Assembly (NCBI GenBank): GCA_913061185.1
Contig: CAJXTI010000006.1
Coordinates: 42,741-106,740, forward strand
Direction of reading: 5' to 3'
Source: an uncultured Oceanobacter sp.
GTDB lineage: Bacteria > Pseudomonadota > Gammaproteobacteria > Pseudomonadales > Oceanobacteraceae
Length of the DNA: 64,000 bases
Every line of letters starts with the position of its first letter. Within the stretch, counting starts at the first letter, position 1. The notes beneath the pieces were generated by a model. The model was given only the letters and a program-made list of their open reading frames with translations, did not search any database and had not been told where the DNA came from. Shown here piece by piece: positions 34,761 to 43,812 of the stretch. The position numbers were made by a program, and so were the translations under genes.

Positions 34761-36041
34761 ATGAGTATTCACGTCCAGGTTCCACTGCCCGTTGTCGGGT
34801 TGTCCGGATTTGATATCAATCTTACCGAAGAAGAGAAAGGCATTCAGGAAGTCCTGCATCGCTTTGCCCGTGATGTGATGCGTCCTCTTGGTCGTGAAAT
34901 CGACAGCATGCCTGCAGAAGCAGCCTATTTACCAGGTTCACCTTTCTGGATCTTCCACGCTGAAATGATGAAGTTGGGCCTGGGTCCGGAAGCGATGGCA
35001 GGAATGTCGCCAGCAGAAGCTGCGCGCATGGAAGGCATTATCATTGAAGAACTGGCCTGGGGTGATGCTGGTCTGGCAGTGTCAACCGGTGCAGGTGGGC
35101 TGCCAATGGAAATGGCCCGTGCCAGTGGTAATCAGGAGCTAATCGACCTGTGTGAAGGCAAACTCGGTTGCTGGTGTGCAACCCAGCCGGACCGGGGTTC
35201 TGATGGCCTTATTCTCTATCCTGAAGAGCGTCATCCTGGCTCTCGGGGTAACAAGGGAAATTTGCAGGCTACCTTCCGTGGTGACGAGATCATTATCAAC
35301 GGCCAAACCTCGGCCTGGGTCTCCAATGGGCCGGTCGCTCAGGTTGCACTGGTGGATATCGTTGCCGACTACGGCAGTGGTTTTTATGATGAAAATGGCA
35401 ACACCTACGGCTGTAACGTGATTGTTCCTCTGGATATTCAGGGTGTTTCTCGTGGCAAGCCACTGGAGAAGCTGGGCAAGCGTTCGCTTCCTCAAGGTGA
35501 AATATATTTTGATAATGTCCGCGTGCCAGCCCGTTTTGCGGTGGCAACACGTGATGACTATGATCTGAAACATGCCTATGCCTGGGCGCAAGCTGGTACC
35601 GCAATGAGCCATATTGCTTCCGGTTTGGCCCGTGCTGCTTTTGAACTGGCTCTGGCTTATATTCACGAGCGTAAGCAGGGTGGTGCTGTTCTGGCATCGC
35701 ATCAGCTGACGCAATATCGCATCGGTGGTATCGGCACCAAGGTTGAGGCTATTCGAGCCATGGCTCGACATGTTGCCAACTACACCAAATGTTCACCGCG
35801 CCCTCATCCTTATTTTACGGCGTCTGGCAAGGCATTTACCTGCAGCGAAATGTTCATCGTTGTAAATGAATCACTGCAGCTTTTTGGCGGCAATGGTCTT
35901 ACTCGTGAATATCCGATTGAAAAGCTGATGCGTGATGCCCGTGCAATGCAGATTGAGGATGGTGAAAATAGCATTCTACAAATGCATTATGGTCATTTGT
36001 TAAGCTGTCTTTACCAGCAAGAAGGCTGGGGTAACGCCTGA
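34761..36041 (+). CDS. Acyl-CoA dehydrogenase
   Basis: 426 residues of the acyl-CoA dehydrogenase superfamily: helical N-terminus (NLTEEEKGIQEVLHRFARDV), a beta domain (QATFRGDEIIINGQTSAWVSNG), and the C-terminal helical domain with QLFGGNGLTREYPIEKLMRDARAMQIEDGENSI split by the usual FAD contacts. It inserts an alpha,beta double bond in an acyl-CoA and passes electrons to ETF, which is encoded 8 kb downstream on the same strand. GAGGAAGCGCAC precedes the ATG. First gene of a tight operon 34761-40711. The acyl specificity cannot be read. Confidence 0.9.
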   Translation: MSIHVQVPLPVVGLSGFDINLTEEEKGIQEVLHRFARDVMRPLGREIDSMPAEAAYLPGSPFWIFHAEMMKLGLGPEAMAGMSPAEAARMEGIIIEELAWGDAGLAVSTGAGGLPMEMARASGNQELIDLCEGKLGCWCATQPDRGSDGLILYPEERHPGSRGNKGNLQATFRGDEIIINGQTSAWVSNGPVAQVALVDIVADYGSGFYDENGNTYGCNVIVPLDIQGVSRGKPLEKLGKRSLPQGEIYFDNVRVPARFAVATRDDYDLKHAYAWAQAGTAMSHIASGLARAAFELALAYIHERKQGGAVLASHQLTQYRIGGIGTKVEAIRAMARHVANYTKCSPRPHPYFTASGKAFTCSEMFIVVNESLQLFGGNGLTREYPIEKLMRDARAMQIEDGENSILQMHYGHLLSCLYQQEGWGNA

Positions 36042-36088
36042 TTTTCCGGGTTCTGCATTTAATACGATAATAAAAAGAGGAAAATACC

Positions 36089-37222
36089 TTGAATTCTGAA
36101 TATCCCGTTGTCGTCTATGGGGCCAGTGGTTATACCGGTCGCCTGATTATGGAACATTTACGTGACCTCGCTGTTCCCTTTGTCGCTGCCGGACGTAATG
36201 CCAAGCGTATTGAAGAATCTCTGCGTCTGGTGCCCGGTATTGAAAATGCTGTTTATAAAATAGTTGAAGTTGACCATACCGTTGAAGATCTTACCCGGCT
36301 GTTAACCGGCTGCAAGGTTATTTGTAATACGGTTGGTCCTTTCATGCGTTATAACCTGGAAGTGGCAGAAGCCTGCTTGCGTGCCGGAGTTCATTATCTG
36401 GATACAACTGGTGAGCAGTCGGCTATTCTTCAATTGGATGAACACTTCGATAAAGAGTTTGAAAAAGCCGGTCTGGTGATGGTGCCTTCTACTGCCTATA
36501 TGTATGGTCTGAGTGAGATTGGTGCCCGTTATTGTCTGGAAACACCGGGGGTCGATTCACTGCGTATGCATGGTATTGGCAACGCGGTACCAACTGTGGC
36601 GTCAGCACAAACGATTCTGGATGCCATTCGTCATCCGTCCTATTTCCTCAAGGACAACCAGCTGGTTCAGTACAAGGGCATTGAAAATGGCTTGGTCTGT
36701 ACGCCGTCTGGCGAAGTCTTGGTGACATCAAACTGGGGGGGGTCTTCCAATCCTCTATGGTTCAGAAAAGACGGTCGTGTCATTAACTGCAAGATGGATG
36801 TGGCGATCTGGAACCAGGAACTTTACAAGAAAGAACTGGAAATAGAGCGTGCCTATAAAGTGCAGCTGCAATGGTTGCCGGAAGAACATCTTATTCCGGT
36901 GCTGGATCAGTTGGCCAAAGATGTAACGCCAAGTTCACCTCCGCGTGAATCCCGTACCGTTCATCGTTCCATTGATACCTGTCTGGCAAGCGGTAATAAC
37001 GTTGCTGTGAAAAGTACGATTTTTTCTACAGGTGGGTATTTGACAACTGGACTGATGCAGGCATATGGCGCACGACGATTGATCCATGAAACGCCGCGTG
37101 TAACCGGGTTGCGCTCACCCAGCGAAGTCTTTGGGCATCGTGAATTGATGGGTGCATTACAGAGCTGGGGATATGCCTCGATCAAGGTCGAACGGATTGT
37201 TGATCCAGGTACATCCTTCTAA
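36089..37222 (+). CDS. Saccharopine dehydrogenase-like / trans-acting enoyl reductase family protein
   Basis: 377 residues, TTG start at 36089 with AGAGGA seven bases before. The N-terminus has a dinucleotide-binding fold (VVVYGASGYTGRLIMEHL) like saccharopine dehydrogenase NADP-binding proteins and the mycobacterial trans-acting enoyl reductases. YLDTTGEQSAIL and the MVPSTAYMYGLSEIGARY segment fit that group. True saccharopine metabolism is unlikely here. In this operon a CoA-ester or ketone reductase role is more sensible. It is 47 bases after the dehydrogenase gene and 23 bases before an enoyl-CoA hydratase. Confidence 0.75.
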   Translation: MNSEYPVVVYGASGYTGRLIMEHLRDLAVPFVAAGRNAKRIEESLRLVPGIENAVYKIVEVDHTVEDLTRLLTGCKVICNTVGPFMRYNLEVAEACLRAGVHYLDTTGEQSAILQLDEHFDKEFEKAGLVMVPSTAYMYGLSEIGARYCLETPGVDSLRMHGIGNAVPTVASAQTILDAIRHPSYFLKDNQLVQYKGIENGLVCTPSGEVLVTSNWGGSSNPLWFRKDGRVINCKMDVAIWNQELYKKELEIERAYKVQLQWLPEEHLIPVLDQLAKDVTPSSPPRESRTVHRSIDTCLASGNNVAVKSTIFSTGGYLTTGLMQAYGARRLIHETPRVTGLRSPSEVFGHRELMGALQSWGYASIKVERIVDPGTSF

Positions 37223-37245
37223 TCCCGTTTACAGAGGTAATCATT

Positions 37246-38085
37246 GTGAATTTCTCAACATTTTCCCTGAATCAGGAAGGCGCGCTCCTGCGAGTTACAC
37301 TCGAAAATCCGCCAATCAATTTGATGAGCCTGAATATGGTCGAAGAGCTGTTTCAGCTTGCCGGGCGTTTGCATTCGGATCCGAGTGTCAAAGTGGTGCT
37401 GTTTGATAGTGCTGATCCAGACTTTTTTATTGCCCATTTTGATATCGAAGACATGGTAAAGGCCAATAGCGATCCATCCAAGGCCAGCAAGTATGCCGAT
37501 ATCAATGCCTTGCAGTCATTGGGATTGTCATGGAAAGCGCTGCCACAGATCACCATTGCCGAAGTGAATGGTTGCTGCCGTGGTGGTGGCCTGGAGTTTA
37601 TTCTGGCGCTGGATATGCGCTTCGCAACGCTTGACTCTCGTTTTTGTTTTCCGGAAGCCAGCAGTGGTTTCCTGGCAGCTGGTGGTGGTGCAACGTTGAC
37701 GGCATTGGCAGCAGGCCCAGCGCGGGCTCTGGAATTCCTGCTCAGTTCCCGTGATTTTAATGGTGAAGAAGCTGAACGTTATGGGCTACTCAATCGCGCA
37801 CTGCCTGCCGCCGAGTTGGATGCCTATCTGGATGACCTGGTGAATCTGCTGTTAGCGCGTTCCACAAGTGTTATTGCCATGCACAAGGCCGTTTTGCAGA
37901 CGGTTTACGCACCGATGGTTGAACCGGTATTTGCAGGGTTGGGGGCAGAAAACGACGGTATGCGTAAAGGTATGGACAGCGCTGAAATGCAGGCCTGCGT
38001 TGCAGCGGCATTGAACATGCCTTTAACACGCGAACAGGAACTGAATTTGCCCGCGACTCTGGCTGGCTTGAATAGCCAAATTTAA
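37246..38085 (+). CDS. Enoyl-CoA hydratase/isomerase family protein
   Basis: 279 residues, GTG start preceded by AGAGGTAA. Crotonase fold with DPDFFIAHFDIEDM (CoA-binding loop), AEVNGCCRGGGLEFILALDM (oxyanion hole Gly-Gly) and FCFPEASSGFLAAGGGATLT. Glu residues occur at both positions expected for hydratase activity (FPE, and ALE in RALEFLLSSR). The family includes hydratases, isomerases and hydrolases; with acyl-CoA dehydrogenase and synthetase genes around it, hydration of an enoyl-CoA is the best guess. The gap to the synthetase gene is 20 bases. Confidence 0.85.
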   Translation: MNFSTFSLNQEGALLRVTLENPPINLMSLNMVEELFQLAGRLHSDPSVKVVLFDSADPDFFIAHFDIEDMVKANSDPSKASKYADINALQSLGLSWKALPQITIAEVNGCCRGGGLEFILALDMRFATLDSRFCFPEASSGFLAAGGGATLTALAAGPARALEFLLSSRDFNGEEAERYGLLNRALPAAELDAYLDDLVNLLLARSTSVIAMHKAVLQTVYAPMVEPVFAGLGAENDGMRKGMDSAEMQACVAAALNMPLTREQELNLPATLAGLNSQI

Positions 38086-38105
38086 CGGCTTGATGAGGTG
38101 AATAT

Positions 38106-39662
38106 ATGGCTATTACTGACTTTTTTGATCGTGGGCACAGCATAAACAAGCAAGCGACAGCCTTTGTTCTGGATGAACAACACTGGAGTTTCGATGATGC
38201 TTATGGAATCAGTTGTCAGGTAGCACAGGCCCTGGCCGGCTTGGGCTTGCCCAAGGAAACCAGAGCGGCCGTGTTGTCTGCCAACCATCCAGAGTCTTGG
38301 ATGTGTGTGTTGGGCTTATGGCGTGCAGGTTTAGCCTGGGTGCCTCTGAATCCGCGCAGTAGCTTGCAAGATCATCAGCAATTACTGCAGGGTTTTGATG
38401 TTGAAGTACTGTTTTTTCAGGACGTTTTTTCACCACTGGTGGCGCAGCTACAGGCGCATTGCCCGCAGTTACAGCATCTGATTTGCCTGGATGGTGCGGT
38501 GGACGGTGCGGTATTGCTACCAGCGTGGATTGCCGATCAGCCACGAACACCGCCAGCAGTGACGGTTGATCCTGAAGATCTGGCAGCGGTAATGCCGACT
38601 GGTGGCACCACCGGTATTCCCAAGGGGGTGATGCTGAGTCATCGCAACCTGGGTGTTTCAATTGCATTCTCTATTATGAATAACCAGTACGAGGCGCAGG
38701 AACCGATCGTCAACCTGGCGGCAGCACCCATGACACATACGGCAGGATTCTTGTCTCTGCCAGCGTCAGCCCGCGGCGGTACAGTGATTGTGCTGGCCAA
38801 GCCAGATCCAGCGGTCTTGCTGGAGACCATTGAGCGCCACAAGGTGACGGAATTTTTCCTGCCACCTACCGTGATTTACCGTCTGCTGGAAATACCCAAC
38901 ATCCGCGAACGAGACTTTTCGTCATTACGTTATTTTATGTATGGCGCAGCCCCGATGTCTGTGGAAAAGCTCAAGCAAGCGCTGTCCGTGTTTGGTCCGG
39001 TGATGCTGCAAGGCTACGGACAGACTGAGGCGCCCGGTGCTATCGCCTCTTTGCGTCCCGGTGATCATTTTGTTAATGGTGAAGTGGCCTCGGATGAGCG
39101 TCTGCGCGCGTGCGGCCGGCCCTCTGTGCTTAACGCCTTGGCCATCCTGGATGATGAAGGTCGTCCTCTGGAGCAGGGTCAAAGTGGCCAGATTTGTGTG
39201 CGCGGCGATATCGTCATGAAAGGATATTACAACAAGCCGGAGGTGACAGCGGAAACCATCATCAACGGCTGGTTGCATACCGGAGACGTTGGGCATCTGG
39301 ATGCGGAAGGGTTTCTTCATATCACTGACCGCAAGCGTGATGTGATTATCAGCGGCGGCTTTAACGTCTATCCGAGCGAAGTCGAGCAGGTGCTATGGAC
39401 ACATCCTGCGGTTCTGGATTGTGCCGTGATTGGAGTGCCAGACGATAATTGGGGTGAAGCAGTCAAAGCTGTGATTGAACTCAAACCCGGTGGCGCAGTA
39501 TCTGCTGAAGAGCTGATTGCCCTGTGCAAGGCCGAGCTGGGATCGGTCAAGGCACCGAAAACCGTTGATTTTATCGATCTGTTGCCACGCAGTGCGGTTG
39601 GTAAAGTGTTGAAGAAAGAGATTCGTGAAGCCTACTGGCGCACTGCCGAACGACGTATCTAA
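38106..39662 (+). CDS. AMP-forming acyl-CoA synthetase
   Basis: 518 residues of the ANL superfamily. Motifs: MPTGGTTGIPKGVMLSHRN (P-loop, about 163-181), YGQTEAPG (about 303), TGDVGHLDAEGFLHITDRKRD and IISGGFNVYPSEVEQVL (hinge and C-terminal domain), and PRSAVGKVLKKEIRE with the catalytic Lys. It activates a carboxylic acid with ATP and CoA, the entry step for the operon. Related enzymes act on medium/long-chain, cyclic or steroid side-chain acids. No signal or TM segment, so cytoplasmic. GAGGTGAAT precedes the ATG. Confidence 0.9.
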   Translation: MAITDFFDRGHSINKQATAFVLDEQHWSFDDAYGISCQVAQALAGLGLPKETRAAVLSANHPESWMCVLGLWRAGLAWVPLNPRSSLQDHQQLLQGFDVEVLFFQDVFSPLVAQLQAHCPQLQHLICLDGAVDGAVLLPAWIADQPRTPPAVTVDPEDLAAVMPTGGTTGIPKGVMLSHRNLGVSIAFSIMNNQYEAQEPIVNLAAAPMTHTAGFLSLPASARGGTVIVLAKPDPAVLLETIERHKVTEFFLPPTVIYRLLEIPNIRERDFSSLRYFMYGAAPMSVEKLKQALSVFGPVMLQGYGQTEAPGAIASLRPGDHFVNGEVASDERLRACGRPSVLNALAILDDEGRPLEQGQSGQICVRGDIVMKGYYNKPEVTAETIINGWLHTGDVGHLDAEGFLHITDRKRDVIISGGFNVYPSEVEQVLWTHPAVLDCAVIGVPDDNWGEAVKAVIELKPGGAVSAEELIALCKAELGSVKAPKTVDFIDLLPRSAVGKVLKKEIREAYWRTAERRI

Positions 39663-39673
39663 AGGAGTATTCC

Positions 39674-40711
39674 ATGGCCTCTACACAAGCATTGATTAAT
39701 CGTCAGTGGATTCTGGCGAAACGTCCGGAAGGCGAAGTAAAACCGACGGATTTCATCTTCAACGAAGGTGAGGTACCAGTACTAGGCAACGGTGATGTAC
39801 TGGTGCGCAGTCTGTATTTTGGCTATGACGCCAGTCAGCGTATCTGGCTCACCGAAGATGGTGGTTATATGCCACCGATTCAGATTGGTGAGCCAATGCG
39901 CACGATGGGTATTGCTCAGGTAATCGAATCCCGTGATCCTGACTATGCGACAGGTGATCTGGTTGAAGGCTTTATGAGCTGGCAGGATTACCTGATTGCC
40001 CGTAACGATGGACCCATGCCATTGAGGAAACTACCGAAAGCAAATTTTCCACTGTCGTGGAATCTTGGGGTTTTTGGGGTTGGTGGGCTAACCGCATATT
40101 TTGGTGTTGTGGATGGCCTGCGTGTTCAGCCGGGTGACACCGTTGTTATCTCGGCAGCAACCGGGGCAACCGGTTCTCTGGCGGGTGCCATTGCACGAGC
40201 ATTGGGAGCCAAAAAAGTGATTGGTATTGCCGGTGGTGCTGACAAATGCCAGTGGATTGTTGATAACGCCGGTTATGACGCGGCGATTGACTACAAGAAT
40301 GAGGATATTGGCGAGCGACTGCAGGAACTGTGTCCGCAAGGTGTTAACGCCTATTTTGATAATGTCGGCGGCGACATGCTGGATACCCTGCTGTTGCATA
40401 TGGCTCCCGAAGGCCGGGTGCTGATTTGTGGTGCGATGGCGTCGGGTTATACCGATGTCAAGCTCCAGGGGCCAAGCAATTATATGAGAATCTGCACGCA
40501 TAAATTGACCGTCAGGGGCATGCATCTGTTCTTTTATAAAGATGAAATACCGGCGGCCGCTGCACAATTGGCCGCTTGGGTTGAAGAAGGAAAACTGCAT
40601 GTGGAAGAAAATATTCATGAAGGCTTTGAAAAAGCACCTGGATTATTACCAACCATTTTCAGTGGAAAACAACCTGGCAAATTGATTCTGAAAGTGGCAA
40701 ATACAAGCTGA
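39674..40711 (+). CDS. NADP-dependent medium-chain reductase (prostaglandin reductase/CurA type)
   Basis: 345 residues of the zinc-free MDR family. It has the typical N-terminus ending NRQWILAKRPEGEV, YFGYDASQRIWL, and the Rossmann segment GDTVVISAATGATGSLAG. AYFDNVGGDMLDTLL and YMRICTHKLTVRGM follow. These enzymes reduce the double bond of enones or enoyl compounds with NADPH. Within this operon it may reduce an unsaturated intermediate or act on a keto side product. AAAGGAG precedes the ATG; the gap to the synthetase is 11 bases. It is the last tight member of this operon. Confidence 0.85.
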   Translation: MASTQALINRQWILAKRPEGEVKPTDFIFNEGEVPVLGNGDVLVRSLYFGYDASQRIWLTEDGGYMPPIQIGEPMRTMGIAQVIESRDPDYATGDLVEGFMSWQDYLIARNDGPMPLRKLPKANFPLSWNLGVFGVGGLTAYFGVVDGLRVQPGDTVVISAATGATGSLAGAIARALGAKKVIGIAGGADKCQWIVDNAGYDAAIDYKNEDIGERLQELCPQGVNAYFDNVGGDMLDTLLLHMAPEGRVLICGAMASGYTDVKLQGPSNYMRICTHKLTVRGMHLFFYKDEIPAAAAQLAAWVEEGKLHVEENIHEGFEKAPGLLPTIFSGKQPGKLILKVANTS

Positions 40712-41002
40712 CCATGAATGATTGCTTCTGGGATGCTTGATTGTAAGCGTTTCCCTAAGCAACACTTGCAAGGCAGTAATATTAAAATTTTTCTGTCAGA
40801 TTCTGTTTTTCATGGTAACAGATTTTTTCGATTATCCTATTTCTTAGGTTGGAAGCCTCTGATACTGAATGTCGATATCAGGGGTTGGTGACGTGGTACT
40901 TTGTTTGAATCAGCACTTGCCGTCAATATAATAAAATTTTTTTATTTTGTTGTGAGTTTTGTTGTATTGACGGATTTTTTATTTTCAAAAATCGGGGATC
41001 CT

Positions 41003-41884
41003 ATGAATTATGATAATAAAACGAAAGGTTCCGTTGTGGTTACCGGTGTCTCCACTGGCATTGGCAAGTCCATTGCTGAAGGGCTGATGCAATCGGGATT
41101 TCGAGTATTTGGCAGTGTTCGCAAACCTGCCGATGCCAGCGACCTGGTTTCTCGATATCAAGATCAATTTGTTCCATTAATCATGGATGTCTGTGATGCC
41201 TCTGCAGTAGAAGCCGCAGTGACGACAGTGAGTGATTATCTTGGCAGTGAATCTCTGTTTGCATTGATCAATAATGCTGGAATAAGTCTAAGCGGCCCGA
41301 TTGTTTTTCAGCCGCTTGATGAAATTCGTAAAACGATGGAAGTGAACTTCTTTGCTGTAATCCGCGTAACACGCGCCTTTTTACCACTGCTCGGTATGAC
41401 TGCCGAGAAGGTTGAGCGTCCTGGTCGTATTATCAATATTGGATCAGTTTCCGGGACGATGACAGCGCCCTTTATGAGTGCCTATTCAGCGTCCAAACAT
41501 GCTGTAGAAGCGCTTGGTCAAGGATTTCGCCGTGAACTTATACCTTATGGTATCGAGGTCTCAACGATTGAGCCTGGATTTGTTCAAAGCAGTCTTTTTG
41601 AAAAGTCTCGTCAATCAATGAATGACCAGGATTATTCCCGCACTCCCTATCAGGAAATGTGGCAGCAATTCAATAAATCCCTTCCTGAACAGGAAAAAAA
41701 TGCAATTCCGGCAAACAAGGTTAATGCCCTGGTTCTGCGAATATTGAAGGCAGAAAAGCCGCACCCACGTTATCCCATGCATCCGATCTGGTATGTTGCC
41801 CGATATTTGCCGGATCGCTTTTTTGATCGCCTGATTTTCAGGGCGATGGGGCTGGCCGGAATGATTGATCGTATCCGCAGCTGA
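41003..41884 (+). CDS. Short-chain dehydrogenase/reductase
   Basis: 293 residues from ATG 41003 (MNYDNKTKGSVVV). The frame is open from 40901 but that stretch is an AT-rich leader without family look, although it encodes a hydrophobic run. The SDR motifs are VVVTGVSTGIGKSIAEGL (cofactor), LINNAGISLSG, and YSASKHAVEALGQGFRREL with catalytic Tyr and Lys; Ser lies in INIGSVSGTM. It reduces or oxidises an alcohol/ketone. It is separated by 291 bases from the preceding operon, with a CCTCTGATA/TATCAGGGG hairpin at 40856-40884, so it may have its own promoter. Confidence 0.87.
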   Translation: MNYDNKTKGSVVVTGVSTGIGKSIAEGLMQSGFRVFGSVRKPADASDLVSRYQDQFVPLIMDVCDASAVEAAVTTVSDYLGSESLFALINNAGISLSGPIVFQPLDEIRKTMEVNFFAVIRVTRAFLPLLGMTAEKVERPGRIINIGSVSGTMTAPFMSAYSASKHAVEALGQGFRRELIPYGIEVSTIEPGFVQSSLFEKSRQSMNDQDYSRTPYQEMWQQFNKSLPEQEKNAIPANKVNALVLRILKAEKPHPRYPMHPIWYVARYLPDRFFDRLIFRAMGLAGMIDRIRS

Positions 41885-42108
41885 TTGTTTTCTCTGTATT
41901 GATGATGTCAGCTGGTCATGCTGGTTTTTGATATTTTTTCTGTTTTTTTGGGCAGGATTTTATTCGATAAAACGGCCCGCATAGTTTGCCGGTTTTTGGC
42001 GCTTTGGGCTCAAAATATTGACTCGGTATTTACATGTAAAACCTGTACCCACTGTTGCTGCTGTGCTCAGTGATATACATTTGAATCTGGTTGGACTGTG
42101 AGGAGATT

Positions 42109-42858
42109 ATGAAAGTACTCGTAAGTATAAAGCGTGTTGTTGATTATAACGTCAAGGTGCGCGTCAAAAGTGATAACAGTGATATCGATTTGTCCAATGT
42201 TAAAATGTCATTGAATCCGTTTTGCGAGATTGCGATTGAGGAGGCGGTGCGCCTGCGTGAAAATGGAGTTGCCAGCGAAGTAATAGTTGTTTCTGTTGGC
42301 ACAAAAGCCGTTCAGGAGCAACTGCGTACGGCATTGGCATTGGGTGCTGACCGCGCGATCCAGATTGATACTGAAGAAGGGCTGGAGTCGCTGAATGTTG
42401 CCAAACTGCTGGCAAAACTGGTCGAACGCGAGCAGCCAGGTCTGGTGTTGCTGGGCAAACAATCCATTGATGCGGATAACAATCAGACTGGCCAGATGCT
42501 GGCAGCGCTGACTGGACGGCCCCAAGCCACCTTTGCTTCGGTTGTAAAAATGGAGGCTGGCCGTGCTCTGGTAACACGCGAGATCGACGGCGGTCTGCAA
42601 ACACTGGCGCTTGAGTTACCAGCGATTGTAACCACCGATCTGCGTCTGAATGAACCCCGTTATGCCAAGCTGCCTGACATTATGAAGGCGAAAAAGAAAC
42701 CATTGGAAGTTGTGCAGCCCAGTGATCTCGGTGTTGAGCTGAAACAGCATGTCCGACAGCTGCAAGTGGAGTCCCCGGATGTACGTCAGGCTGGTATTAC
42801 GGTTGATAGCGTTGATGCGCTGATTGATAAATTGAAGAATGAGGCACAGGTAATCTGA
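42109..42858 (+). CDS. etfB: Electron transfer flavoprotein beta subunit
   Basis: 249 residues from ATG 42109, which has AGGAG directly before; an earlier in-frame start would add six residues. [20 protein letters not shown] and [19 protein letters not shown] are typical of EtfB, as is [20 protein letters not shown]. It binds AMP and, with EtfA, carries electrons from acyl-CoA dehydrogenases to the ETF-quinone oxidoreductase encoded just downstream. It overlaps etfA by one base. The presence of a whole ETF chain inside the island suggests heavy use by the two dehydrogenases encoded here. Confidence 0.95.
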   Translation: MKVLVSIKRVVDYNVKVRVKSDNSDIDLSNVKMSLNPFCEIAIEEAVRLRENGVASEVIVVSVGTKAVQEQLRTALALGADRAIQIDTEEGLESLNVAKLLAKLVEREQPGLVLLGKQSIDADNNQTGQMLAALTGRPQATFASVVKMEAGRALVTREIDGGLQTLALELPAIVTTDLRLNEPRYAKLPDIMKAKKKPLEVVQPSDLGVELKQHVRQLQVESPDVRQAGITVDSVDALIDKLKNEAQVI

Positions 42859-43787
42859 TGAATACGCTTGTTATCGCCACACATGACAATAATGAACTGA
42901 ATCCATCAACCTTGAGTGCGGTGACCGCTGCAGCCCAAATTGGCGCAAACATCACCGTGCTGGTGGTAGGCCACGGCTGTGCAGGGGTTGCAGCACAGGC
43001 TTCAATGCTCTCCGGTGTATGCCGTGTACTGGTCGCTGATAACCCTGTTTTTCAGGTTCTGATTGCCGAATCTGTCGCCAGTCTGGTGGTTGGTCTGGCT
43101 TCCGGTTACAGCCACATCCTGGCGTCAGCCGATACCACCAGCAAGGACTATATGCCGCGTGCTGCAGCGTTGCTGGATGTCGCCCAGATTTCCGAAATTA
43201 TCTCGATTGAAGGAAGTGACACCTTCAAACGTCCGATTTATGCCGGTAACGCAATCGCAACGGTGCAATCCTTTGATGCACTCAAGGTTATCACCGTGCG
43301 CAGCTCGGCGTTTGAGAAGGTTGGAGTGCAGGAAAACAGCGCACCGATTGATGTCATTTCCTTTGACGGTCTGCCGCTGCTGTCGACACTGGTCAGTGAA
43401 GAGAAAGTTATCTCTGATCGTCCGGAGCTGACGACTGCACGCATTATTGTATCCGGTGGTCGTGGTGTTGGATCGGCCGAGAATTTTGCTCTGATAGAAT
43501 CACTGGCGGACAAGCTGGGTGCTGCTGTTGGTGCTTCCCGTGCTGCCGTTGATGCTGGTTTTGTCGGTAACGATCTACAAGTAGGTCAGACCGGAAAAAT
43601 TGTGGCACCAGAACTGTACATCGCTGTGGGAATTTCCGGTGCCATTCAGCATTTGGCTGGTATGAAAGAATCCAAAGTGATTGTGGCCATCAACAAGGAT
43701 GCCGAAGCCCCTATTTTCCAAGTGGCTGATTACGGCCTGGTGGGGGATCTGTTCCAGGTGTTGCCTGAGTTTGCAGCAAAACTCTGA
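42858..43787 (+). CDS. etfA: Electron transfer flavoprotein alpha subunit
   Basis: 309 residues. The C-terminal FAD domain is clear: IIVSGGRGVGSAENFALIESL, GASRAAVDAGFVGNDLQVGQ, and GISGAIQHLAGMKESKVIVA followed by INKDAEAPIFQVADYGLVGD. It carries FAD and docks with EtfB. The stop/start with etfB overlaps by one base (TGATG). ETF-QO follows after 25 bases. Standard length and complete motifs, so functional. Confidence 0.95.
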   Translation: MNTLVIATHDNNELNPSTLSAVTAAAQIGANITVLVVGHGCAGVAAQASMLSGVCRVLVADNPVFQVLIAESVASLVVGLASGYSHILASADTTSKDYMPRAAALLDVAQISEIISIEGSDTFKRPIYAGNAIATVQSFDALKVITVRSSAFEKVGVQENSAPIDVISFDGLPLLSTLVSEEKVISDRPELTTARIIVSGGRGVGSAENFALIESLADKLGAAVGASRAAVDAGFVGNDLQVGQTGKIVAPELYIAVGISGAIQHLAGMKESKVIVAINKDAEAPIFQVADYGLVGDLFQVLPEFAAKL

Positions 43788-43812
43788 TTGATGTTTGAGA
43801 GGCGAGTGACGC

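Noticed and set aside
40901..41002. Upstream extension of the SDR gene with a hydrophobic run, possible membrane anchor
   Set aside because: Very AT-rich, and the family N-terminus begins at ATG 41003, preceded by GGGGA.
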